Below, piece by piece: positions 44,658 to 53,608 of a stretch of DNA of 64,000 nt (within the stretch, counting starts at the first letter, position 1; every line of letters starts with the position of its first letter). This DNA is from Algoriphagus zhangzhouensis (lineage in GTDB: Bacteria; Bacteroidota; Bacteroidia; Cytophagales; Cyclobacteriaceae). Where the stretch lies: contig NZ_FRXN01000006.1 of assembly GCF_900148515.1 (NCBI RefSeq), positions 248,001-312,000 on the forward strand, in the 5' to 3' direction. The translations under genes and the position numbers were made by a program. A model generated the notes under the pieces. It did no database searches. It worked only from the letters and a program-made list of their open reading frames with translations, and was not told the origin of the DNA.

Positions 44658-45638
44658 TTAACCTTTATAAGTCACTTTTTTGATCGCTGCTACTGTTCTT
44701 TCCACATTTGGAATAGTAGCCTCAATATAAGTAGGAGCGTAGCTCAAAGGAATATCCATTGAGTTGACTCTGATCACTGGAGAATCTAGGTAATCAAATG
44801 CATATCTCTGGAAGTGATAAGTCAATTCGGAAGAGATAGCTGCAAGAGGGTTTGCTTCTTCAACGATAACGACTCTATTGGTCTTTTTCACAGACTCAAC
44901 ACATGTAGCATAATCGATAGGTCTAACAGTTCTCAAATCAATCACTTCACACTCAATTCCTTCTTTGGCCATTTCTTCGGCAGCTTGGAGAGCTACTTTC
45001 ATCATTTTACCAAAGGAAATCAAAGTCACGTCTTTTCCTTTTCTTTTAATATCTGCTACTCCGATAGGAAGCATGTATTCAGACTCAGGAACTTCTCCTT
45101 TATCAGAGTACATTACCTCAGATTCCATGAAGATCACTGGATCTGGGTCACGGATAGCGGCTTTTAGAAGTCCTTTTGCATCGTAAGGATTAGAAGGTAC
45201 GATTACTTTCAATCCAGGAGTATTTGCAAACCAGTTTTCAAAGTTGGAAGAGTGAGTCGCTCCCAATTGGCCAGCATTACCTGTTGGGCCACGGAAAACG
45301 ATAGGAACTGAATAAGCCCCACCCGACATGGCATACATTTTCGCAGCAGAATTGATGATTTGATCAATTGCTACCAAAGAAAAGTTGAATGTCATGAATT
45401 CGATAATAGGTCTCAAGCCACTCATAGCAGCACCTACTCCCAAACCAGCAAATCCCAATTCGGCAATTGGCGTGTCATAAACTCGCTCTGGTCCGAACTC
45501 ATCAAGCATTCCCTGGGAAACTTTATAGGCACCGTTGTATTCGGCTACTTCTTCACCCATCAGAAAGACATTAGGATCACGTCTCATTTCTTCGGACATG
45601 GCCTCTCTGAGGGCTTCACGAAATTGTATTTCTCTCAT
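44658..45638 (-). CDS. pdhB: Pyruvate dehydrogenase E1 component, beta subunit
   Basis: A 326-residue protein of full length for the family. MGEEVAEYNGAYKVSQGMLDEFGPERVYDTPIAELGFAGLGVGAA carries the conserved E1-beta active-site and thiamine diphosphate-contact region; GATHSSNFENWFANTPGLKVIVPSNP and EANPLAAISSEL are typical of bacterial PdhB. It works with E1-alpha, E2 and E3 to convert pyruvate to acetyl-CoA; none of these is adjacent. It lies 85 bp after the aldehyde dehydrogenase gene on the same strand. Confidence 0.93.
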   Translation of the reverse strand: MREIQFREALREAMSEEMRRDPNVFLMGEEVAEYNGAYKVSQGMLDEFGPERVYDTPIAELGFAGLGVGAAMSGLRPIIEFMTFNFSLVAIDQIINSAAKMYAMSGGAYSVPIVFRGPTGNAGQLGATHSSNFENWFANTPGLKVIVPSNPYDAKGLLKAAIRDPDPVIFMESEVMYSDKGEVPESEYMLPIGVADIKRKGKDVTLISFGKMMKVALQAAEEMAKEGIECEVIDLRTVRPIDYATCVESVKKTNRVVIVEEANPLAAISSELTYHFQRYAFDYLDSPVIRVNSMDIPLSYAPTYIEATIPNVERTVAAIKKVTYKG

Positions 45639-45723
45639 TAGTAAAAGACAAAATTTTGGCTCGTAAAAATAGGAAGGAATCGGTCAATTGCAAAAATAGC
45701 TTCCGACATTATCCAAACGTCTC

Positions 45724-47094
45724 CTAGCCTAGATAAACGGTTTTTGCATTGACAAATTCCAGAATCCCTAATCTGCTAAGTTCTCTCCCATAGCCTGATT
45801 TCTTAATCCCACCAAAAGGTAAATGAGGATTTGAGGCTACCATAGAATTGATAAATACTGCCCCTGTCTCTATCTGAGTGGCTATTTTCTCCGCTTTTTC
45901 CTGGTTTTTGCTCCAGACAGAACCGCCCAGACCAAATTCAGAATCATTGGCAATCTGTACAGCTTCGGTATCAGATTTTACTTTGAATACGATGGCTACA
46001 GGCCCAAAAAGCTCCTCTGAATAGGCGGGAGAATCTTTAGGAATATCTATTAAAATTGTTGGAGAAAACTTTGCAGAATCTTTTTTAGGTTTTTCACCAC
46101 CTAAAATTGCCTTGGCTCCTTTTTCTAAGGATTTTTGAACCTGAGCATATAATTCTTCGGCCAAGTCAGCTCGAGCCATGCAGGCAAAATCAGAATCTGG
46201 AGACAAAGAATCCCCTTCTTTCAGATTTTTTATTTCTGTTGAAAAGATTTCCAAAAACTCTTCGAAAACATTTTCATGCACGATAAATCTTTTAGCGGCG
46301 ATACAACTTTGACCAAAATTAATCATTCGCGCTTTTGCTGCAGTTTTCGCTGCAGTTGGAATATCGGCATCTTCTGTTACGATGAAAGGGTCTGACCCAC
46401 CCAATTCCAACAATGATTTCTTGATGTTTTTTCCGGCTTCTGAAGCAACGGATGCTCCAGCTTTCTCACTTCCTGTTAAGGTTACCGCTTTGATCTCGGA
46501 TTTATTGATGATTTGGGTCGTGGTTTTTGAATCAATCAAAAGAGTCTGAAAAACTCCCTTGGGAAATCCAGCTTTGGTAAAAACCTCTTCGATTGCCAGT
46601 GCGCATTGTGGAACGTTGGAGGCATGTTTGAGCAAACCGGTATTTCCTGCCATCAATGTAGGTGCAGCAAATCTGAAAACTTGCCAAAATGGAAAATTCC
46701 AAGGCATAACCGCCAAAACCGCCCCGATGGGTTGGTGAAGTACTTTAGCCTTTTTCCCATCTGGTAAATCGATTAAATCTGGCTTTAAAAACGCTTCAGC
46801 ATTTTCTGCATAGAACTCACATACCCACGCACATTTTTCTACCTCAGCGATTGATTCTTTAATCACTTTTCCCATTTCAAGGGAAATAATTTCGGCGTAA
46901 AAATCTTTGTTTTCCTTTAATTCCTTTGCCGCATTTTTCATCAATTTGGCCTTTTCAGAAAAAGAGACTGATTTCCAATCTTGATAAGCTTGATCACTTA
47001 ATTGGAGTTTTTCGTTCAGTACTTTTTCCGAAAGGAGGTCAAATTCTTTTAAAAGTTCTCCCGTGTAGGGGTTAATCGATTTGGTTTTGTTCAT
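45724..47094 (-). CDS. NAD(P)-dependent aldehyde dehydrogenase, succinate-semialdehyde type
   Basis: A 456-residue protein. Catalytic Glu230 (LLELGGSDPFIV) and nucleophile Cys264 (FGQSCIAAKRF) are in place, and PWNFPFWQVFR near 131-141 and GGIKKSGYGRELS near the C-terminus match the short succinate-semialdehyde dehydrogenase group. Cytosolic. Role by family: oxidation of succinate semialdehyde to succinate, though other aldehydes are possible. Its start overlaps the rhodanese gene by 4 nt. Confidence 0.87.
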   Translation of the reverse strand: MNKTKSINPYTGELLKEFDLLSEKVLNEKLQLSDQAYQDWKSVSFSEKAKLMKNAAKELKENKDFYAEIISLEMGKVIKESIAEVEKCAWVCEFYAENAEAFLKPDLIDLPDGKKAKVLHQPIGAVLAVMPWNFPFWQVFRFAAPTLMAGNTGLLKHASNVPQCALAIEEVFTKAGFPKGVFQTLLIDSKTTTQIINKSEIKAVTLTGSEKAGASVASEAGKNIKKSLLELGGSDPFIVTEDADIPTAAKTAAKARMINFGQSCIAAKRFIVHENVFEEFLEIFSTEIKNLKEGDSLSPDSDFACMARADLAEELYAQVQKSLEKGAKAILGGEKPKKDSAKFSPTILIDIPKDSPAYSEELFGPVAIVFKVKSDTEAVQIANDSEFGLGGSVWSKNQEKAEKIATQIETGAVFINSMVASNPHLPFGGIKKSGYGRELSRLGILEFVNAKTVYLG

Positions 47095-47492
47095 TCCTCA
47101 ATAGGTTTGCCTTGTGCTTTCCAGGAGGTAATGCCTCCGTCAAGCATGATAACTTTTTTGAAGCCTGCCTTCTTCATGGCGGCACCAGCTTTTCTGGTCT
47201 TATTTCCAGTTCGGCAGTATAATAGATAAGTCTTTGATTTGTCTAATTGTTCAATTTTTTCTAGAAAATCCTCATCTAAGAAATCTAAATTGGTTGCTCC
47301 GACTAGATGTCCATCTTGGACCTCTTGTGGAGTTCTTAAGTCTAGGAGAGTGTTTTTATTTTTCGAGATTAACTTTTCGAATTTGTCGGCTGATACCACT
47401 TTTGCTGAGTCTGCAGTAGTTTGAGCTGAAACAGAAAAACTTACGCCGACTAGGATTAAAAGGGTCCAAAATAAATGTTTCAAATTTTTCAT
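47091..47492 (-). CDS. Exported rhodanese-like protein
   Basis: A 133-residue single-domain rhodanese with a Sec signal (VGVSFSVSAQ). DLRTPQEVQDGHLVGATNLDF and the active-site loop LLYCRTGNKTR, with Cys93, are intact. Periplasmic. Possible role: sulfane-sulfur transfer or thiol redox chemistry. Coupled to the aldehyde dehydrogenase gene by a 4-nt overlap, for no obvious metabolic reason. Confidence 0.87.
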   Translation of the reverse strand: MKNLKHLFWTLLILVGVSFSVSAQTTADSAKVVSADKFEKLISKNKNTLLDLRTPQEVQDGHLVGATNLDFLDEDFLEKIEQLDKSKTYLLYCRTGNKTRKAGAAMKKAGFKKVIMLDGGITSWKAQGKPIEE

Positions 47493-47557
47493 GATTTTGT
47501 TTTTGAAGTAAAATGATGGTCTGATATTGAACAGTAGATTAGATCAATCCACATTCA

Positions 47558-48070
47558 ATGGCATACAAAATCGCACTCATTTCTGATTCCCACAGTTACA
47601 TTGATCACACAACGATCAATTATCTCCAAAATGTAGACGAAATATGGCACGCTGGGGATATAGGTTCTTTGAAAGTTATGAATCTGTTGCCACAGGATAA
47701 AAAGATCCGGGCTGTTTTTGGAAATATAGATGATTCCCAACTTCAATATTTATATCCGGAATGGCTTGATTTTGAAATTAAAGGAGTGAAAATCTTGATG
47801 ACTCATATCGGCGGAAAGCCTCCGGGATATGCAAAAGGAGTGAAGTCAAAGATTAAAGAGGCTGGTGCTCAGGTGTTTGTTTGTGGACATTCTCATATCT
47901 GCAAAGTAGAATATGACAAAACTCTAAATTGTCTTTATATGAACCCAGGGGCAATCGGTCAACATGGTTTTCATCAAATGAGAACGATGTTGCTTTTCGA
48001 AATTGATTCCGGAAAGATTCAGAACTTACGTGTCGTTGAGTTGGGGAAAAGAGGAGTGGTCAAAAAATAG
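47558..48070 (+). CDS. YfcE-like metallophosphoesterase
   Basis: A 170-residue protein of the small phosphodiesterase family (YfcE/MJ0936-like). Metal-site motifs are SDSHS (9-13), HAGDIG, GNIDD, THIGG and GHSHI. The third motif has Ile where larger phosphoesterases have His, which is usual in this branch. Cytosolic; physiological substrate unknown. It starts 65 bp from the divergent rhodanese gene and ends at a bidirectional terminator. Confidence 0.88.
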   Translation: MAYKIALISDSHSYIDHTTINYLQNVDEIWHAGDIGSLKVMNLLPQDKKIRAVFGNIDDSQLQYLYPEWLDFEIKGVKILMTHIGGKPPGYAKGVKSKIKEAGAQVFVCGHSHICKVEYDKTLNCLYMNPGAIGQHGFHQMRTMLLFEIDSGKIQNLRVVELGKRGVVKK

Positions 48071-48075
48071 GGCAT

Positions 48076-48104
48076 AAAAAAAGCGACTTGAGAGTCGCTT
48101 TTTT
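48076..48104. terminator. Bidirectional terminator
   Basis: AGCGACT (48082-48088) and AGTCGCT (48093-48099) form a 7-bp stem with TGAG loop, extended by A- and T-runs. It separates the convergent phosphoesterase gene (ends 48070) and the small-protein gene (ends 48124). Confidence 0.9.
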
Positions 48105-48123
48105 GTTTCCAGAAATTAGGAAA

Positions 48124-48270
48124 TTATTTGTTGTCAAAAGACTTTTTCAATTCTTCCACATCCACGTTTTTGATCACTGGTTGAGCGCTCAACTGCTTGA
48201 TTCTGATTACACGTGTATTCTGGCTTTGTCTTTTTCTTCTTAGTTTTCTTTTCAGAGTAGTAACTGCCAT
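48124..48270 (-). CDS. 48-residue conserved-looking basic protein
   Basis: The frame reads MAVTTLKRKLRRKRQSQNTR onward and ends KKSFDNK; 48 residues. The N-terminal half is very rich in Lys/Arg and the C-terminal half is acidic/amphipathic (VIKNVDVEELKKSF). This composition recalls small ribosome-associated or RNA-binding proteins. A TAccTTTG -7 element lies 41 nt upstream and a strong terminator 20 nt downstream, which both support a real gene. I cannot name a family. Confidence 0.75.
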   Translation of the reverse strand: MAVTTLKRKLRRKRQSQNTRVIRIKQLSAQPVIKNVDVEELKKSFDNK

Positions 48271-48310
48271 GACTGTATATGTTTAAAGTTTTTTGTTTCG
48301 AAACGGAGTG

Positions 48311-48318
48311 CAAAGGTA
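48311..48318 (-). promoter_or_regulatory. -7 element of the small basic protein gene
   Basis: On the minus strand this reads TACCTTTG followed by C, an exact TAnnTTTG match 41 nt before the ATG at 48270. No TTG was found at normal -33 distance. Confidence 0.42.
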
Positions 48319-48404
48319 AAGAAACATTTTTTTATTGCCTATAAATCTATAGGAATAAATTATCTCTTCTCCTTAAAATCAAGGGTATTTCTGTAATTTT
48401 TCGA

Positions 48405-48412
48405 TAAATTTG
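48405..48412 (+). promoter_or_regulatory. Candidate -7 element of hisS
   Basis: TAAATTTG matches TAnnTTTG and is 25 nt before the hisS ATG. The -33 region lacks a TTG. Confidence 0.35.
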
Positions 48413-48437
48413 GCCTTTAATCACCAGAAAAAGAAGC

Positions 48438-49799
48438 ATGCAGAAACCTAGTTTGCCTAAAGGAACGAGAGATTTTGGCCCTATTCAGATGGCTAGAAGG
48501 AATTTTATTCTGGATACTATCAAAGACACTTTTCGCCTGTTTGGCTACAATCAGATAGAAACTCCAGCCATGGAGAATTTAAGTACACTGACTGGAAAAT
48601 ATGGAGATGAAGGGGATCAGCTCCTTTTCAAAATTTTGAATAGTGGGGATTATTTAAAGAAAGTAAGTGCTGAGGATCTGGAAAATGGTTCTGCGGCGAC
48701 TTTGACCAAAGTTTCAGAAAAAGGACTTCGATACGATTTGACTGTGCCTTTTGCAAGATTCGTGGTGATGAATCGAAATGAATTGACATTTCCGTTTAAG
48801 AGATTTCAGATCCAGCCTGTTTGGAGAGCAGATAGACCGCAAAAGGGGAGATATAGGGAGTTTTATCAGTGTGATGCAGATGTAGTTGGGACAGATAGTC
48901 TGGTTTGTGAAGCTGAAATTATCCTGATGATTCGCCGAGTTTTTAAGCATTTGGGAATCGAGGATTATACGATCAAAGTGAATAATAGAAAGATCCTGAC
49001 CGGTATTTCCGAGGTGATCGGTGAAGCTGGAAAAGAGGGACCTCTTTGCGTTGCAATTGACAAACTCGATAAAATTGGTTGGGAGAAAGTTCAGGAAGAG
49101 CTTGAGCAGAGAGGATTCCAGAACGATTCTGTACAAAAATTAAATCCGCTTGTTCAATACAATGGAGGAGAAGCTGGAAAATTGGAATTTCTAAAGTCCT
49201 TTTTGTCCTCCAGTGAAGTAGGATTGGAAGGGGTAAAGGAATTGGAAGAGACGTTTGAGATTCTTTCTCAAATGGGTGAGGGTTTGGATCATGTCGAATT
49301 GGACATGGTTTTGGCCAGAGGACTTTCCTATTACACCGGGGCAATTTTTGAAGTTAAAGTCAATAATGTCTCTATAGGATCAGTAAGTGGTGGAGGTCGA
49401 TATGATAACCTGACTGGAGTTTTTGGACTTCAAGGTGTTTCTGGAGTTGGGTTTTCTTTCGGAGTAGATCGATTGTATGATGTGATGGAGGAGTTGAGTA
49501 TTTTCCCGAAGGAAAGCGTCCAAGGAACACAGCTATTATTGACTTACTTTGATCATAAAGGATACGGATATGCTTTATCCCTTTTGTCTCAATTGAGAGC
49601 AAATGGAATCATTGCAGAAATCTATCCTGATCAGGCTAAAATGAAAAAGCAATTGGATTACGCCAGCAAAAATGGAGTTCCATTTGTTGGGATCTGTGGT
49701 GATCAGGAAATAGCAGACAAGACGATTGCCTTGAAAGAGCTTGAAACAGGCAACCAAGAAAGTCTTAATTTGGAAGAGTTGACCAAGAAATTGGGATAA
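48438..49799 (+). CDS. hisS: Histidyl-tRNA synthetase
   Basis: A 453-residue protein. Class II motif 2 is in FQIQPVWRADRPQKGRYREFYQCDADVV, the histidine-binding loops are RYDLTVPFARFV and LARGLSYYTGAIFEV, and motif 3 is GGGRYDNLTGVFG followed by GVGFSFGVDRL. The C-terminal anticodon-binding domain begins near residue 355. Starts MQKPSLPKGTRDFGP, the usual N-terminus in this phylum. Divergent from the small basic protein gene. Confidence 0.97.
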   Translation: MQKPSLPKGTRDFGPIQMARRNFILDTIKDTFRLFGYNQIETPAMENLSTLTGKYGDEGDQLLFKILNSGDYLKKVSAEDLENGSAATLTKVSEKGLRYDLTVPFARFVVMNRNELTFPFKRFQIQPVWRADRPQKGRYREFYQCDADVVGTDSLVCEAEIILMIRRVFKHLGIEDYTIKVNNRKILTGISEVIGEAGKEGPLCVAIDKLDKIGWEKVQEELEQRGFQNDSVQKLNPLVQYNGGEAGKLEFLKSFLSSSEVGLEGVKELEETFEILSQMGEGLDHVELDMVLARGLSYYTGAIFEVKVNNVSIGSVSGGGRYDNLTGVFGLQGVSGVGFSFGVDRLYDVMEELSIFPKESVQGTQLLLTYFDHKGYGYALSLLSQLRANGIIAEIYPDQAKMKKQLDYASKNGVPFVGICGDQEIADKTIALKELETGNQESLNLEELTKKLG

Positions 49800-49800
49800 G

Positions 49801-50082
49801 TTATTCCACTTTCAAAATCGAGTTGATGGGGATGGTCACTCCTCCTTTCAGGACTATGAATTCACTAGCTACAGCCCAAACCGTGGTGTAGACTTCGTAA
49901 ACTTGTTCATTTGCTGATTGAAAGGTGATATGAACTTTAGAATGAAGTAAATTCCCGAGGGTTTGGGATCGATGCAAATCAGCCAACCTGGATTTTTTCT
50001 CATCGTATGATTGGAGAACTTCCTGTTTGGAAAAATTCAGAGAATTGATTTGTTCTTTTTCGATGTATTCTTTGGTCTTCAT
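49801..50082 (-). CDS. Hypothetical small cytosolic protein
   Basis: From ATG 50082 the product has 93 residues (MKTKEYIEKEQINSLNF); a longer frame from 50136 adds an unlikely extension. An N-terminal helix is followed by beta segments (KVHITFQSANEQVYEVYTTVWAVASEFIVLKGGVTIPINSILKVE) that read like a small beta-barrel. I do not recognise a named family. Convergent with hisS, one nucleotide between stops. Confidence 0.7.
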   Translation of the reverse strand: MKTKEYIEKEQINSLNFSKQEVLQSYDEKKSRLADLHRSQTLGNLLHSKVHITFQSANEQVYEVYTTVWAVASEFIVLKGGVTIPINSILKVE

Positions 50083-50220
50083 GGTTGATAGGTTTAGAGA
50101 ATATATAGACAGAGAAAAGTCTGTAAAAGTTTCCATTCTTGCATGAATATTTGATGTGATTTCGATATTCAGAAGAATGTTCTAAAAAGTTAATTGAAAT
50201 TAAAATAAAATTCCAGATAT

Positions 50221-50556
50221 ATGTTTGATTTTATGAACATGATGAGCAAGGTCAAAGAGGCTCAGGCAAAAATTAAAGAGGCCCAGTCTAAACTTGTTCA
50301 TTTGACTGCTGAAGGAGAATCCGGGGCTGGTTTGGTCAAGGTCACAGTCAATGGTGAACGAAAAGTATTAACTATTGATTTGGACGAGTCACTTTTGACT
50401 CCTCAGGACAAAGAAATGCTAAGTGACTTGATCGTTGCTGCAACTAATATTGCGATGGAGGCGATTGATGTGAAAATCAAAGAAGCTATGAAGTCAGCGA
50501 CTGAAGGAATGTTGCCAAATATTCCCGGAATGGACTTGGGAAGCATGTTTGGATGA
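50221..50556 (+). CDS. YbaB/EbfC-family nucleoid-associated protein
   Basis: A 111-residue protein with the family's coiled N-terminal helix (VKEAQAKIKEAQSKLVHLTAEGESG), the GLVKVTVNGERKVLTIDLDESLL strand-turn-strand core and a Met-rich end (GMLPNIPGMDLGSMFG). Role: dimeric DNA-binding nucleoid protein. It overlaps the next gene by 4 nt. It is usually near recR/dnaX, neither of which is here. Confidence 0.93.
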   Translation: MFDFMNMMSKVKEAQAKIKEAQSKLVHLTAEGESGAGLVKVTVNGERKVLTIDLDESLLTPQDKEMLSDLIVAATNIAMEAIDVKIKEAMKSATEGMLPNIPGMDLGSMFG

Positions 50557-51548
50557 AAAACTGTGCTGTTGTCATCTTGAATTACAACGGGGAAGGAATG
50601 CTAAGTCAGTTTCTTCCCTCTGTTATTGAACATTCCAATTCGGATGTTTGGGTGATAGACAATGCTAGCCAAGATGGATCAATAGCGCTTTTAGAAAGGG
50701 AATTTCCCACAGTTCCCCTAATTAAACTTCAGGAAAATTTTGGATATGCTGGAGGATATAATTGGGGGTTAGAATCACTAAAGGGTAAATATCAATATTA
50801 TATCCTGCTTAATTCTGATGTAGAAGTGCTGCCAAATTGGGATCAGGTTTTAATTTCCTCCTTGGAAAGTGATGATGACCTTGCAGCCGTGCAGCCTAAG
50901 ATTCTCTCTTTTCAAAACCCAAGACTTTTTGATTATGCAGGAGCTGGAGGAGGTTTTCTGGATGATTTTTATTATCCCTATTGCCGTGGAAGGATTTGGA
51001 ATGTAATCGAGGAAGACCATGGCCAATATGATGATTTTGCTTTTGTAGATTGGGCATCTGGCGCATGTATGGCTATCAAAGCTGATCTTTTCCATCAAGC
51101 GGATGGCTTTGATGCTCATTTTTTTGCGCATATGGAAGAGATAGATCTTTGTGTAAGGTTTAGACAAATGGGCTATAAGATTGGCTATACAGGTCAATCA
51201 AGAGTCCATCATTTTGGAGGAGCTACGCTTGCAAGAAGTAGCCCAAGGAAACTCTTCTTGAATATTAAGAATAGCCTGAGTATGATATATAAAGCTGAAA
51301 CTTCAGGGAAGTTTTGGTGGATATTCATCATTAAGCTCCTAACTGAATGGTTGGCTGCAATCGGATATTATGTCAAGGGCCAAGGAAAGTATGGCTCTGC
51401 AATATTTAGAGCTTACAAGGAATTTTGGAAAGGGAAAAGTCTCCAAGGGAGGTCTTACAAAGGGAAAGAATTTATAAGAATCGGGCCTTCTCGATGGATA
51501 TATTGGGATTTTATAATCCTGAGGAAAAGGACTTTTGAAAAGCTTTAG
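50553..51548 (+). CDS. Family 2 glycosyltransferase
   Basis: A 331-residue GT-A enzyme. AVVILNYNG opens the fold, VWVIDNASQDGS and NFGYAGGYNWG bind the nucleotide, LLNSDVEV is the DxD-type motif, and MEEIDLCVRFRQMG carries the catalytic-base region. This is the rhamnosyltransferase-like GT2 branch. A C-terminal amphipathic or membrane-associated stretch is seen near residues 250-275. Probably builds a cell-surface polysaccharide. Coupled to ybaB by a 4-nt overlap; its stop interlocks with the stop of the convergent PspC gene. Confidence 0.9.
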   Translation: MKNCAVVILNYNGEGMLSQFLPSVIEHSNSDVWVIDNASQDGSIALLEREFPTVPLIKLQENFGYAGGYNWGLESLKGKYQYYILLNSDVEVLPNWDQVLISSLESDDDLAAVQPKILSFQNPRLFDYAGAGGGFLDDFYYPYCRGRIWNVIEEDHGQYDDFAFVDWASGACMAIKADLFHQADGFDAHFFAHMEEIDLCVRFRQMGYKIGYTGQSRVHHFGGATLARSSPRKLFLNIKNSLSMIYKAETSGKFWWIFIIKLLTEWLAAIGYYVKGQGKYGSAIFRAYKEFWKGKSLQGRSYKGKEFIRIGPSRWIYWDFIILRKRTFEKL

Positions 51549-51763
51549 TCAAAAAGTGCAGGATTGTTCATCTTGCGGAAGTATTTTCGAACTTTCATTG
51601 TCATTGCGAGCACCACATAAATCACCACAGGTGATCCCAATGTGATGAAAGACAAATAAATAAAGAATAAACGGATGCTGTCAATTGGGAAATTTAGTTT
51701 TTCCCCTAATCTGGAACATACGCCGAAGGCTCTTTCTTCGAAAAACAGTTTCAGTTTTTGCAT
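51545..51763 (-). CDS. PspC-domain membrane protein
   Basis: A 72-residue protein with FFEERAFGVCSRLGEKLNFPIDSIRLFFIYLSFITLGSPV, the PspC domain signature, and one or two membrane segments. PspC proteins sense envelope stress with PspA/PspB in enterobacteria; no other psp gene is near. Start at ATG 51763, 60 bp from the divergent TPR protein gene. Confidence 0.85.
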   Translation of the reverse strand: MQKLKLFFEERAFGVCSRLGEKLNFPIDSIRLFFIYLSFITLGSPVVIYVVLAMTMKVRKYFRKMNNPALFD

Positions 51764-51823
51764 GACAGTTGCTGGTTTAATTCAAATAAAGTTAAAAAAT
51801 CATTTCAAGAATTATAAAGCAAA

Positions 51824-53608
51824 ATGTCGGCCCTATTGTTTTTAAAAGCTAGAAAAAGTTTCATTTTGTTGATTTTTAGTTGTTTATCAATTATTTCCTA
51901 TGCTCAAGAAGCAAGATATTTAGAGGAAATTAATATAAAACCGCAACAATTAGAGTATTTCAGAGACTCTGTTCGCTTCTCAATTGATGGGAAGATCTCA
52001 ATAGAGTCGGTCATGAGTCCTCGAAATCCAGAATTGAAATTGTTGCTAAAAACCTCTGATAAGTCACTTGATTTGGGAGATTTTGAGCTTCAGAAGAACT
52101 TAGGAGATTATTCTTTTTCTAAGGATTTTGTACTTGAATTCGAGCCTTGGATGGAAGGAGCAATTCTGGAAGCTCAATTATTTCAAGGAAAAAAAGTTTC
52201 TGATGAGCCTTTTGAAACGGTCCAATTAGCAAAAGGAGTCATTACAACCCCATTCTTAGCAAAAATAGGTAGAGTAAATCCAGATGAACCAATTCCGAAT
52301 ATTGGCCTATACATTCCTGCTGGGATCGTTAACAGGGATCTGACTAAGACGAAAGAGTTTCAAATATTTTTCAATCCAGGAACATCAAATTATGTAGGGA
52401 GTTCGAGGAATGAAGCCATGCTCTCAGAAATCAGAGCTTTTTTGATGGAAAACCCTTCCATAACTTCAATCAAAATTATAGGGATCCAATCGCCCGAACA
52501 AGCTGAGGGGAAAAACAGCAAATTGGGAATGGATAGGGCAATGACGGTCAAAGATGAATTGATCTCCAGAAAGTTGTTCTTGAGGGATTCTATCATTGAG
52601 GTGGGGGCGAGATGGAATGATTGGTTTGACCTTCGATTATTGATTAGGGATTATGCTGGTCTTTCTACTTCCAAAAAGGATGAGTATTATACTATTTTAA
52701 TGAATGGGGATGACTACCTGTCACAAAGAAGTCAAATGGAAAAGATTGCTGGCTTTAGTCAACTTTCGAGACAACTTTTTCCACAATTGAGAATGGCTAA
52801 AATTGAAATCCAGGCAAAGCCAGGTTCTGGATTAGGGATTGAGAAAATGTCGATCTTGGAAAAAGAGTTAAAAGGAAACTCTTCCAATTCTGAGTTGACT
52901 TTTCAAGATTGGGCTAGTGCTGCTGAGACTTCTCCCAGCTTAGATGACAAAGCTGAGATCTATACTAAGATGACCGAGATGTTCAGGTCATCACTTCCTT
53001 ATAATAACCTGGCTGTTGTCAAAATTCAAGAAGCACAAAGAACATTAGACAGGGACTTGAAGGAGAATTTGTGGGCTGAAGCGGAATGGTTGCTCAATCA
53101 AGCTCTCCGACTTGAAGAGAGTGCTTACATTCTTCATAATTTAGGACAGATATATGCATTAAAAGGTGAATACTGGACAGCGTATAAATATTTATCTGAT
53201 GCTTCTGTTTTGACTAGAGATCCTGATTTTTTGATGAGAAATGAAAGCTTAAGAGGAGCTTTAGATATCATAAGAGGAGACTATAAATTAGCGACTTTAA
53301 GGTTTGATTATCCTTTTTCAAATTCATTTGATTTTTTCAACAAGGGGCTCGCATCATTTCTTTCCAAGGATTATGCAAGTGCTTCTTTAGCTTTTGAAGA
53401 GTCAGTAATGCGCGATCGAGGTTTTGGTTATGGCTATTATGGTTTAGCATTGATAGCTATCAACAGTGGTCAAAATGAGGTCGCTTTAATTCAGCTGGAA
53501 AAAGCCGTAAATGCGAGTGAGGTATTATACGAGAAATCCTTAGTTGACCCAAGTTTTGATGATATAAAATCTGATCCAAAATTTTTCGAAATTTTGAGAA
53601 AAAAATAG
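51824..53608 (+). CDS. Exported protein with OmpA-like segment and TPR repeats
   Basis: A 594-residue protein with a signal peptide ending ISYAQ. After a beta-rich region (30-200), residues about 205-255 (EIRAFLMENPSITSIKIIGIQSPEQ, then RAMTVKDELISRKL) look like an OmpA-type periplasmic fold, although the typical NXXLSXXRA motif is not intact. From about residue 420 there are TPR-like repeats (SAYILHNLGQIYALKGEYWTAYKYL and GYGYYGLALIAINSGQNEVALIQL). Likely periplasmic scaffold. No precise function can be assigned. Confidence 0.65.
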   Translation: MSALLFLKARKSFILLIFSCLSIISYAQEARYLEEINIKPQQLEYFRDSVRFSIDGKISIESVMSPRNPELKLLLKTSDKSLDLGDFELQKNLGDYSFSKDFVLEFEPWMEGAILEAQLFQGKKVSDEPFETVQLAKGVITTPFLAKIGRVNPDEPIPNIGLYIPAGIVNRDLTKTKEFQIFFNPGTSNYVGSSRNEAMLSEIRAFLMENPSITSIKIIGIQSPEQAEGKNSKLGMDRAMTVKDELISRKLFLRDSIIEVGARWNDWFDLRLLIRDYAGLSTSKKDEYYTILMNGDDYLSQRSQMEKIAGFSQLSRQLFPQLRMAKIEIQAKPGSGLGIEKMSILEKELKGNSSNSELTFQDWASAAETSPSLDDKAEIYTKMTEMFRSSLPYNNLAVVKIQEAQRTLDRDLKENLWAEAEWLLNQALRLEESAYILHNLGQIYALKGEYWTAYKYLSDASVLTRDPDFLMRNESLRGALDIIRGDYKLATLRFDYPFSNSFDFFNKGLASFLSKDYASASLAFEESVMRDRGFGYGYYGLALIAINSGQNEVALIQLEKAVNASEVLYEKSLVDPSFDDIKSDPKFFEILRKK

